From: an uncultured Lachnospiraceae bacterium
Lineage (GTDB): Bacteria; Bacillota; Clostridia; Lachnospirales; Lachnospiraceae
NCBI GenBank assembly: GCA_902773435.1
Contig: CACYEN010000062.1
Span: 1 to 39,070 of the forward strand
Length of the DNA: 39,070 bases
Direction of reading: 5' to 3'
The position numbers and the translations under genes are program-made. How positions within the stretch are numbered: position 1 is the first letter of the stretch; the number at the start of each line of letters is the position of its first letter. Below the pieces are notes generated by a model. The model saw only the letters and a list, made by a program, of their open reading frames with translations, searched no databases and was not told the DNA's origin. Positions 22,800 to 31,966 of the stretch are shown piece after piece.

Positions 22800-25700
22800 A
22801 TGAATCAGATCGCGAGAAGACTGACGGCGATTCTTGCAGCCGCGGTCACACTCAACGCCAACTGCATAGCGGTATGTCCGGATCTCGAGGACGGATTCAT
22901 GAGCGCCGGGGACGTGTTTTTCGAGGAGGCGGATTTCCCCGCCGGCGACAGCGGATTCGCGGCGGAGGACACATTCTTCGATGACACCGGTTTCTTCTCC
23001 GAGGATGAGGCCTGGGAGGCAGGAGAGGTCTTCGGCGAGGATGCCTTCTTTGAGGACGACGTGTCAGCGGAAGTGGAGTTCCCCGATGAGGCGGCTTTCT
23101 TTGAGGAGCCGGTTCAGGAAGAATTTTCCGATGACGGCGCCGGATTCTTCACCGGAGATGATTCCCTGTTCGAGGAGGACGAATCCCTGAGCTTCGCCGA
23201 ATTCGCGGTGGAGGACATCGCGTTCGCCGGGCAGGACGCTCTTCAGGATGATTCGGATGATTCCTGGCTGTTCGAGGCGGAGCCGGAAGAGACGGAGAAC
23301 CATGCGGCGGAGGCTTTCTTTGAGGAGGCTGAGCCGGAGGCAGGGGAATTTTTCGTGGAGGCGGAGTATGATGCCGGGACGGAGGAGGCGCTCAGCCTGA
23401 CAGCCCTGCCGGAGGAAATCGCGGAGGTTTTTGAGCCGGAGAATCCGGAGAGCGGGACAGAGAATCTGACCGGCGAGATCGGCGAGACCGAAGAGATTCC
23501 GGAGTTCGAGAGCTGGACAGAGAGCCTGTCCGGCGAGATCGAGGAAATCGAAGAGATTCCGGAATTTGAAAACCAGACGGAAAGCGAGACAGAGAGCCTG
23601 TCCGGCGAGATCGAAGAGATTTCGGAGTTCGAGAGCTGGACAGAGAGCCTGTCCGAGGAGATCGAGGAGATCCCGGGCACGGACAGTATGGCCGAGAGCA
23701 TGGCAGCCGAGGCGGAGGAGATCGCGGAGATCCCGGAAGCGGACAGCGCGGTTGAGAGCATAGCCGCCGAAGCAGAGGAGATCGCAGAGATCTTTGACGC
23801 GGAGAGCGCGACCGAGAGCATGGTCACCGAGGTGGAGGAGATCGCGGAGATCCCTTACACCGACAGCATGGTCGAGAGCATGGCCGCCGAGGTGGAGGAG
23901 ATCGCTGAGATCCCGGACGCGGAGAGCGCAGTCGAGAGCATGGTCGCCGAGGCGGAGGAGATCGCTGAGATCCCGGGCGCGGACAGCATGGCCGAGAGCA
24001 TGGAGAGCGCGGCCGAGAGCATGGTCACCGAAGTGGAGGAGATCGCGGAGGTCCCCGCAAGAAATGAGCGCGCCGTGTTCGAGACGGAAACCGACGGCGT
24101 GACCGTGAGGGCGGTGCTCGAACACCCAGAGGCGCTTCCCGCCGGCGTCGAACTCGTCGTAACCCCCGTCACGAGGTATACGGAGGGATACAACTACGAC
24201 GCGTATCTCGAAGCACTCAATGAGAACGCGGACATGATCGGATACTCCATCGGGGACGACGGACTTGTCGCTGCCGCGGAGAGACAGACGGAGGAGACTT
24301 CCGACAGCAGGAAGATCTACACTTCCGAAAATACCCTGTTCTACGACGTCGCGTTCATGGCCGAACGCGGGGAGGACGGGGACGGACAGACCGGGGACGG
24401 CAGAGTGGAGGCGGAGCCGGAGGAGGGGTCGGTGAGACTCACATTTACCTTCCGGAACCGGCAGCTGACGCGGAACCTGGATGCGGAGAACGCCGACGCG
24501 ATGACGCTCGTCCACCTTCCCCTCACCGAAGACGTGAGGGAGGCGGTGGACAGCACGGCCGACGCGACGGACATCAGTCCGTCGGATATCATCGTCGAGC
24601 CGGTCACCGACGGGTCGGTCGTCTGCGGCACTGAAGCGGCGGACGCCGTGGAGTTCAGCCTGGACAGCCTGTCACTCGTGGCGGTGTCGGGAATCACCCA
24701 CGGGTACGGCGGAACGGGCGACGCCTGGGAAGGAACCGACCCGAAGGACTGGGGCGACGTCTCGGAGGGACTCGGGATCGCCGGAAGCTTCTCCGTATTC
24801 GCGGACAGATTCATCAACAACAACCACATGGAGGGCACGATCGCGGTCCGCGAGCTGCTCGGGTCGGAGAGGGAGTTCGGCAATACCTATAATGTCGAGG
24901 TTACGACCGACCGGTACAATGTCGCCGTCGAGAAGAGGGTGACGGGCGAGAGCAGGAGCGGGACATTCCGGTTCGGCCTGTACAGGAGAAACGGAGACGG
25001 GTGGACCGAGGTCGGCGACGAACTCGTCGTCGAGACCGGCGAGGACGGTATCGGAACCGGATCTTTCAGGGGAAGCTTCAGGGCCGATACGGAGCTCTGG
25101 GTCTTCGAGAAAGACGCGTCAGGCAATCCCCTGACGGGGGGCGCCAGCTACTCCGAGAACGGGATCACTTATACGGTCTCCTACGGGGACAACCAGAAGG
25201 TCGAGAAGACTGTCACCAACCTCGGCAACACGAGTTATGTGGAGACGCTGCGGGGAACGGGCAGCAACCTTTTCAACAAGGACCGGGACGCGGTTCTTGT
25301 GGTCGGAAGCGGAAATATCGTGGACCAGACCGGCGGAATGAATGGATATCCGAGGATTACCAATCCGTGGACCGGCGCGGACTATGACGTCGGCAGCGGA
25401 GGAACGGTCATCCGCGCGGAGGGAGAATTCCCGATCAGTTTCGACGCGGAATTCAGAAACCTGAGGAACCTCTCCCGGGAACTCGCGAACGCGGCGTCGG
25501 GCGGAGACCTGAGCGTCATCAATATAAAAGCAGGCTGGTACACGGATTTCAGGGATGACATCGCCGGGGTTCTGGGAATCAGCCCGAACAACGTCGAGAA
25601 CCCTGACCTGGGAGGCATCGGATATCTGAACGGAGACGAGCATCTCCTGATCAATATCGACCTCACGGATTTCCGCGGAGCGGAATACGAAGTCAGCCGC

Positions 25701-26579
25701 TTCGCCATCAACGGACAGAAATCGGGCGAGTGGAATCCGGTTTCGGACAGGATCATTTTCAATTTCGTAAAGAGAGGTCCCGACGGGTTCGAACCCTACG
25801 ACGGGACACTGAGACTGGTGGAAACCTCCGGTACGGTCCTCCTTCCGTCCGGCACGGTCTCCAACACGGAGGGAAGCTTCTGCGGGACGCTGATCGCGTC
25901 TTTCGCCGCCCATGGCTCGAGCGAGATTCACAGCCGGCCGGTGAATGGGGCATGCGCCACGGCGGTCGTCTCCTGCCTGAACACGGCGGAGAAGCAGAAG
26001 CTCTGCGCTCTCCGGATCTGGAAGACGATCAACGCCGACGGCGAGGGGACGGAACAGGATCCGGACGGATTCCTGAGAGAGAAGCTGTACAATCTCCGCT
26101 TCGTGATCGAGGGACCCGACGGGTATCAGAATGAAGTCTGCTACCGGGATTTCACGGATCAGGCGTACGGCGGCAGGGAATACGAGCTGACGGATCTTAA
26201 GCCCGGAACCTACAGGGTGACGGAGATGGACGGCGACATACCGGGATACACGCGGGAGACCGTCGTCAGGACACTTGATAATTTTACCGGCGCAGGTGAT
26301 TTCTACCGGCTGCTCTCCGCGGCGGAGACAGTCGGGGACGGCAGCGGGGGCGTGGACATCGGGGACGACGCGGAAGCGATGTTCTGGTTCGACAACCGCT
26401 ACGAGAAAGAATATCCCTACATCACGATGCCGGTAACCGGAAGTCACGGATCACTCATCCTGATGTTCTCCGGAGCTCTCACGATGCTGCTCGGAGCGGG
26501 ATTCCTGCTCTTTGGCGGAAGGAGAGGGAGACGGAGAGACAGGAGAGGGCGTTTCAGAAGGAGGGCAGGCACATGGTGA
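22800..26579 (+). CDS. Giant sortase-anchored adhesin or pilus tip protein with acidic repeats
   Basis: A 1,259-residue surface protein from ATG 22800, after a GGAG site. After a short signal peptide, residues 25-425 are extraordinarily acidic, first with FFxxD/E clusters, then Glu-rich repeats of 20 residues. Residues 430-630 form a Lachnospiraceae-type globular region (TDGVTVRAVLEHPEALPAGV). Residues 650-1060 resemble a choice-of-anchor-A domain (LGIAGSFSVFADRFINNNHMEGTIAV), as in pilus tip adhesins. Residues 1075-1170 look like a Cna-B fold (LRFVIEGPDGYQ, ELTDLKPGTYRVTE). The C terminus has MPVTG (1210-1214), a hydrophobic segment and an Arg-rich tail, a variant LPXTG signal. It would be attached to the wall or to the pilus by the class C sortase three genes on. 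Confidence 0.85.
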   Translation: MNQIARRLTAILAAAVTLNANCIAVCPDLEDGFMSAGDVFFEEADFPAGDSGFAAEDTFFDDTGFFSEDEAWEAGEVFGEDAFFEDDVSAEVEFPDEAAFFEEPVQEEFSDDGAGFFTGDDSLFEEDESLSFAEFAVEDIAFAGQDALQDDSDDSWLFEAEPEETENHAAEAFFEEAEPEAGEFFVEAEYDAGTEEALSLTALPEEIAEVFEPENPESGTENLTGEIGETEEIPEFESWTESLSGEIEEIEEIPEFENQTESETESLSGEIEEISEFESWTESLSEEIEEIPGTDSMAESMAAEAEEIAEIPEADSAVESIAAEAEEIAEIFDAESATESMVTEVEEIAEIPYTDSMVESMAAEVEEIAEIPDAESAVESMVAEAEEIAEIPGADSMAESMESAAESMVTEVEEIAEVPARNERAVFETETDGVTVRAVLEHPEALPAGVELVVTPVTRYTEGYNYDAYLEALNENADMIGYSIGDDGLVAAAERQTEETSDSRKIYTSENTLFYDVAFMAERGEDGDGQTGDGRVEAEPEEGSVRLTFTFRNRQLTRNLDAENADAMTLVHLPLTEDVREAVDSTADATDISPSDIIVEPVTDGSVVCGTEAADAVEFSLDSLSLVAVSGITHGYGGTGDAWEGTDPKDWGDVSEGLGIAGSFSVFADRFINNNHMEGTIAVRELLGSEREFGNTYNVEVTTDRYNVAVEKRVTGESRSGTFRFGLYRRNGDGWTEVGDELVVETGEDGIGTGSFRGSFRADTELWVFEKDASGNPLTGGASYSENGITYTVSYGDNQKVEKTVTNLGNTSYVETLRGTGSNLFNKDRDAVLVVGSGNIVDQTGGMNGYPRITNPWTGADYDVGSGGTVIRAEGEFPISFDAEFRNLRNLSRELANAASGGDLSVINIKAGWYTDFRDDIAGVLGISPNNVENPDLGGIGYLNGDEHLLINIDLTDFRGAEYEVSRFAINGQKSGEWNPVSDRIIFNFVKRGPDGFEPYDGTLRLVETSGTVLLPSGTVSNTEGSFCGTLIASFAAHGSSEIHSRPVNGACATAVVSCLNTAEKQKLCALRIWKTINADGEGTEQDPDGFLREKLYNLRFVIEGPDGYQNEVCYRDFTDQAYGGREYELTDLKPGTYRVTEMDGDIPGYTRETVVRTLDNFTGAGDFYRLLSAAETVGDGSGGVDIGDDAEAMFWFDNRYEKEYPYITMPVTGSHGSLILMFSGALTMLLGAGFLLFGGRRGRRRDRRGRFRRRAGTW
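23700..23999 (+). repeat. Five tandem 60-base repeats in the adhesin
   Basis: Five units in frame, starting at 23700, 23760, 23820, 23880 and 23940, encode 20-residue repeats of the type M(A/V)xE(A/V)EEIAEIPxxxSxxES. Shorter degenerate units precede (23470-23699) and follow (24000-24065). The DNA copies are similar enough to be prone to length change by slippage. Confidence 0.92.
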
Positions 26580-26752
26580 CGACATCAGCGATGGCGCGCC
26601 GCGTGCGCGGAACCCGAAGACGGGAAACCGGGCTGAAGAGCCGCGGATTCCGGGGAGGAGGGTGAGCCTTCATAGGAAGAAACGAACGGAAAGAGAAAAA
26701 GACACATCTGTGAACGAATACATTTCAGCCAACAACGACAAGGAGAGGTAAA

Positions 26753-28381
26753 ATGAAAAAGAATTTTCTTAAGAAGATCCTGACACTCACGGTTACCGCC
26801 GCGATGGCGCTCGGCAGCATATCGGTTTTTGCGGCAGAGGCCCCGACGACAGCGACGATCAAGATCGCCGATTCTTCGGTGGCAGACAAGAGCATCGATG
26901 GAAATGAGTACACCGCGTTCCAGGTCATGCAGGCGACGGCCCATGACAACGGCGCCGGCGGCTTCGTCTACACCTACGAGGTGACGGACGCGTTCAAGGA
27001 TTTCTTCGGAGAGGGCAAGGATTACCAGCTCAACGACGACGGCGAGATCGTCGCCGGGGATGCGGTTGTGCCCGGGGACGGGGAGTGGACAAACGACGCC
27101 TCGACCGACGCGGCGGCACTCGCCTCCGCGCTCGAAAAATACGCGCTTGAGAACGACATCGCCGGGACAGTGATCGCGGCAGGCGCGACATCCGGCGCGC
27201 TCCCGATCGGCTACTATGTCATCAGCGAGACAAAGTCCGAGGCCGCGAACGCAGTCGCCTCCAAGCCGATCCTCGTCGACCTCATCGAGAACAAGACGAT
27301 CACGGTCAAGGACGACCAGATCCCGCTGGAGAAGGTGATCGTCGAGGACGGGACGGAGAAGAAGACGAATTCCGTCAATGTCGGCGATGATGTCTCCTAC
27401 AAGGTCACGACAAGGGTTCCCAACTACTCGCATATCGAGAATCTCGATGCCGACAAGCTTGAGTTCATCCTCACCGACGAGATGGACGAAAGCCTCGATT
27501 ACAACAAGGACCTCACGGTCACGATCGGCGGGACGGAGATCACGTCTTTCAAGAGCAAGACCGAGACCGATCACGGGTTTGTCGTCGAACTGACGGCGCA
27601 GCAGGTCTATGATAACCAGGGAAAGGAAGTTGTCCTCACCTACAGCGCGAAGCTCAATGAGAAGGCCCTCGTCAACAGCACGGACGGAAATGTCAACCAC
27701 ATCGAACTCAAGTACACGAACAACCCGAACGAAGAGGACAGCTACGGCACGCTCGAGGACGAGGTGAAGACATTTACATTCGGATTTGACATCCGCAAGG
27801 TCGACAAGAACGATATCTACGAAGACCTCGCCGGCGCCCAGTTTGTGATCCTCGATGAGGACGGTGAACAGATCGCGATCGTGACCTATGACGATGAAGG
27901 CAAGCCGGTGGTCGTCGCTTCGGACGCGGCCGCGACGGTGACGACTGACGAAGACGGACGCGTGAGCGTTGCCGGGCTTGAAGGCAGCAAGGAGGGCACA
28001 ACCTACACGATCCGTGAGACCGTTGCCCCGGAAGGCTACTCCCTCTTCGGAGGCGATATCACGGTGACCATCAAGGCTGAGACGAACGGCGTCGACAGCA
28101 AGGGCCAGGATATCCTGACAGGCAAGGCGACCTATGAGATCGGCGGTTCCACCGGATACAAGGACGAAGGTGAGGACGACGACCGCGAGGAGCAGGTGAC
28201 CGAGATCACAACCGACGGAAACGGCAGCATCGACGTGGTCGTGCTCGTGAAGGATACGAAGGGAATCTCCCTTCCGGAGACAGGTAGCAGATCGGCGCTC
28301 TTCTGCATGATCGGCGGTATCGCGATCGTTCTCTTCGGACTCCTCTACTATGAGTTCGCTGTCCGCAGAAAGAAAGCCTGA
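26753..28381 (+). CDS. Major pilin, LPETG-anchored, isopeptide type
   Basis: A 542-residue exported protein; ATG 26753 after a strong AAGGAGAGG (26740-26748). The signal peptide is MKKNFLKKILTLTVTAAMAL to VFAAE. The N-terminal domain (residues 30-190) resembles backbone pilin D1, with LPIGYYVISETKS. The middle domain includes the VSYKVTTRVPNY type fold, the last domain a Cna-B-like region with the E-box YTIRETVAPEGYSL (Glu for an intramolecular Lys-Asn bond). LPETG is at 507-511, then a hydrophobic segment and RRKKA. A YPKN-type pilin lysine motif is not evident. The gene lies between the giant adhesin and the sortase, so it is the natural shaft subunit. Confidence 0.92.
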   Translation: MKKNFLKKILTLTVTAAMALGSISVFAAEAPTTATIKIADSSVADKSIDGNEYTAFQVMQATAHDNGAGGFVYTYEVTDAFKDFFGEGKDYQLNDDGEIVAGDAVVPGDGEWTNDASTDAAALASALEKYALENDIAGTVIAAGATSGALPIGYYVISETKSEAANAVASKPILVDLIENKTITVKDDQIPLEKVIVEDGTEKKTNSVNVGDDVSYKVTTRVPNYSHIENLDADKLEFILTDEMDESLDYNKDLTVTIGGTEITSFKSKTETDHGFVVELTAQQVYDNQGKEVVLTYSAKLNEKALVNSTDGNVNHIELKYTNNPNEEDSYGTLEDEVKTFTFGFDIRKVDKNDIYEDLAGAQFVILDEDGEQIAIVTYDDEGKPVVVASDAAATVTTDEDGRVSVAGLEGSKEGTTYTIRETVAPEGYSLFGGDITVTIKAETNGVDSKGQDILTGKATYEIGGSTGYKDEGEDDDREEQVTEITTDGNGSIDVVVLVKDTKGISLPETGSRSALFCMIGGIAIVLFGLLYYEFAVRRKKA

Positions 28382-28391
28382 GAGACAACCC

Positions 28392-28418
28392 GGGATCCTC
28401 TCGTGACGGGAGGATCCC
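28392..28418 (+). terminator. Hairpin between pilin and sortase
   Basis: Nine-base arms 28392-28400 and 28410-28418 with no U tract. In this position it probably dampens readthrough or protects the pilin message so that sortase is made at a lower level. Confidence 0.55.
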
Positions 28419-28445
28419 CATCTGACAGGCGGAGGGCTATCGGCC

Positions 28446-29348
28446 ATGTCTAAGACGGGAAGAACCATTTTCGCGGTGCTGATTGTGCTGGCCGGCGTCG
28501 TAATGTTCAACTATCCGACGATCGCGACATTCGTCAACAACCTGTTCGCGACCCGAGAGATCGCCCAGTATGAGCGGCAGATGGAGGAGATGGACACGTC
28601 CGAGGCTGACCGGCAGATGGCCCTCGCCCACGCCTATAACGCTTCACTCCCGCGGAGTTTTCCCGCGGACCCGTTCTCGGGCGCGAATATCGCGGATTTA
28701 TCCGGAACGGAGTTTGAGACCTTTGAAATGACGCAGCCGGGCGGCATGATCGGCTACTGCGAGATCCCGAAGATCGGCGTCTATCTCGCGATCTACTACG
28801 GGACCTCCGACGAGGTCCTGGGCAAAGCCCTCGGGCTTGTCGAGAACACGTCGCTTCCGGTCGGCGGGCCCGGGTCGCACGCGGTGATCTCCGGTCACTC
28901 CGGCCTCGCGTCAAAGAAGATCCTGACGGATCTCAACCGGATGGAGGAGGGCGATCTCTTCTTCATCCACGTGCTGGACCAGCACTTCGCCTATAAAGTA
29001 GACAAAATCACGGTGGTGCTCCCCGAGGAGACCAAGGAGCTCGCGATCGTAAAGGACCGCGACCTCGTGACCCTTCTCACATGCACGCCGTTCGGAATCA
29101 ATGACCACAGGCTTCTCGTGCGCGGGTCGCGCGTCGACTACGACTTCACGGTGAAGCAGAAAGAGATACCGGTTCTCTCGAGGGAGAACCCCAACTGGCT
29201 CAGGTGGATCGCGGCGCTCGCCGGGGCTGCCCTGTTCCTGATCATCGTGATCGTCAGGGTGGCAAGGGACCGCAGGCGGGACAGGAAAGCGCGGAGAGAA
29301 GAAGGAAAGGAGGAGCAGGCATGCGAAAGGGAAGAAGACAATTCCTGA
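28446..29348 (+). CDS. Class C (pilus-assembly) sortase
   Basis: A 300-residue membrane-anchored transpeptidase with an N-terminal helix (AVLIVLAGVVMFNYPTI) and a second helix near the C terminus (WIAALAGAALFLIIVIV), the arrangement usual for class C. The active site is complete: His in ISGHSGL, Cys in LLTCTPFGINDHRL, and Arg in HRLLVRG. A class C lid is visible as FPADPFSG (DPF). The enzyme cleaves LPXTG-like signals and joins pilins through a lysine. Three different sorting signals lie beside it (MPVTG, LPETG, PPKTG), so it may handle more than one, with a housekeeping sortase elsewhere anchoring the base. It overlaps the next gene by 28 bases. Confidence 0.95.
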   Translation: MSKTGRTIFAVLIVLAGVVMFNYPTIATFVNNLFATREIAQYERQMEEMDTSEADRQMALAHAYNASLPRSFPADPFSGANIADLSGTEFETFEMTQPGGMIGYCEIPKIGVYLAIYYGTSDEVLGKALGLVENTSLPVGGPGSHAVISGHSGLASKKILTDLNRMEEGDLFFIHVLDQHFAYKVDKITVVLPEETKELAIVKDRDLVTLLTCTPFGINDHRLLVRGSRVDYDFTVKQKEIPVLSRENPNWLRWIAALAGAALFLIIVIVRVARDRRRDRKARREEGKEEQACEREEDNS

Positions 29349-30442
29349 AGCGCGTCATCGGACGCGCGGCATGTGCGCTGCTTCTTCTGGCACTCGCGGT
29401 TCCGCGGACAGCCGCGGCGGACGCGGACGGCGCCGGATCCATCCTCGTGCACATGAAAGACATCTATCATCCCGAGGACCTGATCAGCGGGGTGAAGATC
29501 GGGCTCTACGAGGTCGCGTCCGGGTCGCCCTACGGGCACACGGAGATGGCGCCCGCCTTCAGGGATTCCGGAGTGGACGAAGATGAGCTCCTCCACCCGG
29601 ACGCGGGAACGGCGGAGACGCTCTCGGAGTATGCGGTCTCCTCGGGCGTCCCCGCGGTCGACCTCAAGGTGACCGGGGAGGACGGCTCCGCGGAATTCGG
29701 CGATCTGGAGGACGGGATCTATCTCCTCCGGCAGCTGAACGGGCGGGACGACTTCGAGGGACTCGGCTATACCGCCTCCTTCGGCGCATTCCTCGTATTT
29801 ATTCCGATGGCCTCCGACGACGGCGGGTACGTCCGGTCGATCGAGTGCAGCACCAAGGGCGAGAGGATCACGGACACGCCGGAGGAAGTCCGGGTTGCGG
29901 TTGAGAAGCATTGGGAGGACGCGAACGACATCGAGGGAGTGAGGCCTCCCAGCATCGAAGTCGGGCTGTACGACGGAAAGAAGCTGAAAGAGACCGTAAA
30001 GCTGGACGCCTCCTGCAACTGGAGGCACGAGTGGTCCGGACTCGATCCGGACGCCGCCTGGAGCGTCGACGAGCTCGAGATCCCGAAGGACTACGTGAAG
30101 GAAGTCGTGAGGGAGGAGTCGGACCTGCTCGTCACCTACACGATCACCAACGTCTACTTCCCCGGAGGGAACGAGACGCCGGTTCCGTCTCCGCCGCCTG
30201 AGGAGACGCCGACACCTGAGGAGACGCCTTCGCCGGAGAGAACGCCGACGCCCGAGAAGACACCGACCCCCGGAGGCGGGAACGGTACGCCCCCGTCGGG
30301 AGGAGGGTCGTCGGGAGGACGTACCTCCCCGCCGAAGACCGGCGACGAGTCGAACGGCCTGCTGTATCTCATCGTGATGGGCGCGGCGGCGGCCGCGGTG
30401 CTGCTCCTTGCGCGCGGGCGCAAAAGGGGCGGGACCCGCTGA
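29321..30442 (+). CDS. Ancillary pilin, PPKTG-anchored, with Pro/Thr-rich stalk
   Basis: A 373-residue protein; ATG 29321, GGAGGAG upstream, inside the end of the sortase gene. The signal peptide ends near AAADADG. Residues 35-165 resemble a pilin-type domain (ILVHMKDIYHPEDLISGVKI, GDLEDGIYLLRQL), residues 185-285 a Cna-B-like fold (VRVAVEKHWEDANDIEGVRP, TYTITNVYF). A stalk of TPxPEE repeats follows, then a Gly/Ser region and PPKTGDE at 337-343, a hydrophobic segment and RGRKRGGTR. The stalk suggests wall-spanning, hence a base pilin that links the shaft to peptidoglycan. This is the usual role of the minor subunit with a proline-rich tail. Confidence 0.88.
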   Translation: MRKGRRQFLKRVIGRAACALLLLALAVPRTAAADADGAGSILVHMKDIYHPEDLISGVKIGLYEVASGSPYGHTEMAPAFRDSGVDEDELLHPDAGTAETLSEYAVSSGVPAVDLKVTGEDGSAEFGDLEDGIYLLRQLNGRDDFEGLGYTASFGAFLVFIPMASDDGGYVRSIECSTKGERITDTPEEVRVAVEKHWEDANDIEGVRPPSIEVGLYDGKKLKETVKLDASCNWRHEWSGLDPDAAWSVDELEIPKDYVKEVVREESDLLVTYTITNVYFPGGNETPVPSPPPEETPTPEETPSPERTPTPEKTPTPGGGNGTPPSGGGSSGGRTSPPKTGDESNGLLYLIVMGAAAAAVLLLARGRKRGGTR

Positions 30443-30524
30443 CGGAGAGAAGAGGTCCGGAAGGCGCAAGAAGAAACACACTCAAACATAAGAAAGAGGT
30501 TCGACAGGGACTGTCGCGCCTGGG

Positions 30525-30601
30525 AATGATATGCGGCCCGCCGGACGGCGCAGAAGGTTTCTGGTTCCTTCTGTCCGGCCGGGGGCGAGCATATCATTTT
30601 T
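30525..30601 (+). terminator. Long hairpin terminator ending the pilus locus
   Basis: Outer arms AATGATATGC (30525-30534) and GCATATCATT (30589-30598) enclose a second pairing AGAAGG/CCTTCT with CCGGAC/GTCCGG, and TTTTT follows at 30597-30601. A small palindrome CGACAG-GGA-CTGTCG lies upstream at 30502-30516. Confidence 0.88.
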
Positions 30602-30659
30602 CATATTCAGGACAGTTCATCGGGAAGGCGGGTTTCGATGAGCGGCACGGGCGATCCCA

Positions 30660-30689
30660 TTGACACTGAAAAATGGCGGGTTCTATAAT
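30660..30689 (+). promoter_or_regulatory. Strong promoter of the signalling operon
   Basis: TTGACA (30660-30665), 18-base spacer, TATAAT (30684-30689): both hexamers perfect. The predicted start at about 30696 rules out the GTG at 30695 as the start codon and leaves a leader of about 26 bases. Confidence 0.9.
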
Positions 30690-30721
30690 TAAATGTGTAC
30701 TACAGCGAACGGAGAACCCCC

Positions 30722-31966
30722 ATGAATACCAATGGTCAAGATCAGATTGCCCGGGTCAGGCTGTTCGGCTCCTTCTCGATTTCCTGCGGAGGAAACGTCC
30801 TGACGGAGCATGACATGAAATCCGATATGGCGGTCAAGCTGGCTGCCTACCTGATCATTCGGCGAAAACACAGCAGCACATACCACGAGATCATCGAGGC
30901 GCTGTGGCCGGAACTCGAGAGCGAGAATCCTTCCGGAGCCCTGAAGAACCTCATTTACCGCGTGCGGAGGAAGCTTAAGGAGCTGTGGCCGGACCGCGAG
31001 TTTATCCTCACCGTGAGCGGAGGATATGTCTGGAATCCGGATATTCCCACGGTCGTGGACACGGAGGAATTCAAGGCGCTCCGGAGCGCGAGCCAGAGCG
31101 CCGGAGATCCCCGGAAGAAGACGGAGATAGCCCTGCGCATCACCGATCTCTACAGGGGACGTCTTCTGGAGTCATTTTCCGGGGAGTACTGGGTGATGCC
31201 GAGGCAGACGTGGTATCACAACGCCTGGATCTCAACGATCCACACATGCGCGGACATTATCGAGGAGCAGCGGAATTACCCGCAGCTGGAGAATCTCTGC
31301 AGGCGCGCGATTCTCATCGATGACCGCGATGTGGCCGTCCACTGCGCGCTCCTCAAGTCGCTGATCGGGGAGAACCGCCTCTCCGCCGCGGAAGAGTACT
31401 ACAGGAAGACGATCCGGATGCTCTACACCGGGGCCGGGGAGGAGGTGCCGGAGGCCCTGCAGGCCGTCTATTCCGGCATGATGCGGCAGAAGCACAGCGA
31501 GGAGATGGATTTTCTGAAGATAGAGACCGACCTCAAGGAGACGGGGAGGCAGAAGGGGGCCTATTTCTGTGATTACGGGACGTTCCGGAAGCTCTACGAG
31601 GTCACCAGCCGGAGGCTTAGAAGAAGCGGAATTCACGTCCTCCTTCTGCTCATCTCGATGGTCATAGAGAGTAACGCGGGCGAGGCGCAGGCGAAGATCG
31701 AGGCCCAGCGCGCGGAGGACATGGAGAGGCTGAAGGTGAGGCTCATGAATTCGCTGCGGTCGGGAGATGTCGTGACACGCTACAGCCTGAGCCAGTTCCT
31801 GATCCTGCTCCCGGAATGCACGAAGGACAACGCCGAATCGATCATGAACCGTGTCTTCAGGGATTACTACACGTCGACGTCGCTCGGAAGAATGAGGATC
31901 CAGTACAATCTGAAGGAACTTGGCGGGGAGGCGGGAGAGTCCCCCGATGAGGTATCGGGTCGATGA
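30722..31966 (+). CDS. SARP/BTAD transcriptional regulator with a degenerate GGDEF-like domain
   Basis: A 414-residue protein; ATG 30722 after GGAGAA (30711-30716). Residues 8-95 form an OmpR-like winged helix of the SARP type (VRLFGSFSISCGG, STYHEIIEALWPE, NLIYRVRRKLKE), residues 100-250 a helical BTAD domain. Residues 275-405 look like a GGDEF fold: YGTFRKLYEV, then SLRSGDVVTRYSLSQFLILLPECTKDNAESIMNRV, which copies the context of active cyclases except that the catalytic GGDEF is SLSQF (355-359). It would be unable to make c-di-GMP but could bind a nucleotide or a partner. It is the first gene of an operon with a kinase, a phosphodiesterase and an active-looking cyclase. Confidence 0.85.
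   Translation: MNTNGQDQIARVRLFGSFSISCGGNVLTEHDMKSDMAVKLAAYLIIRRKHSSTYHEIIEALWPELESENPSGALKNLIYRVRRKLKELWPDREFILTVSGGYVWNPDIPTVVDTEEFKALRSASQSAGDPRKKTEIALRITDLYRGRLLESFSGEYWVMPRQTWYHNAWISTIHTCADIIEEQRNYPQLENLCRRAILIDDRDVAVHCALLKSLIGENRLSAAEEYYRKTIRMLYTGAGEEVPEALQAVYSGMMRQKHSEEMDFLKIETDLKETGRQKGAYFCDYGTFRKLYEVTSRRLRRSGIHVLLLLISMVIESNAGEAQAKIEAQRAEDMERLKVRLMNSLRSGDVVTRYSLSQFLILLPECTKDNAESIMNRVFRDYYTSTSLGRMRIQYNLKELGGEAGESPDEVSGR

Noticed and set aside
23700-23999. CRISPR-like array of 60-base units
   Set aside because: The repeats are contiguous, without spacers, and in frame within the adhesin.
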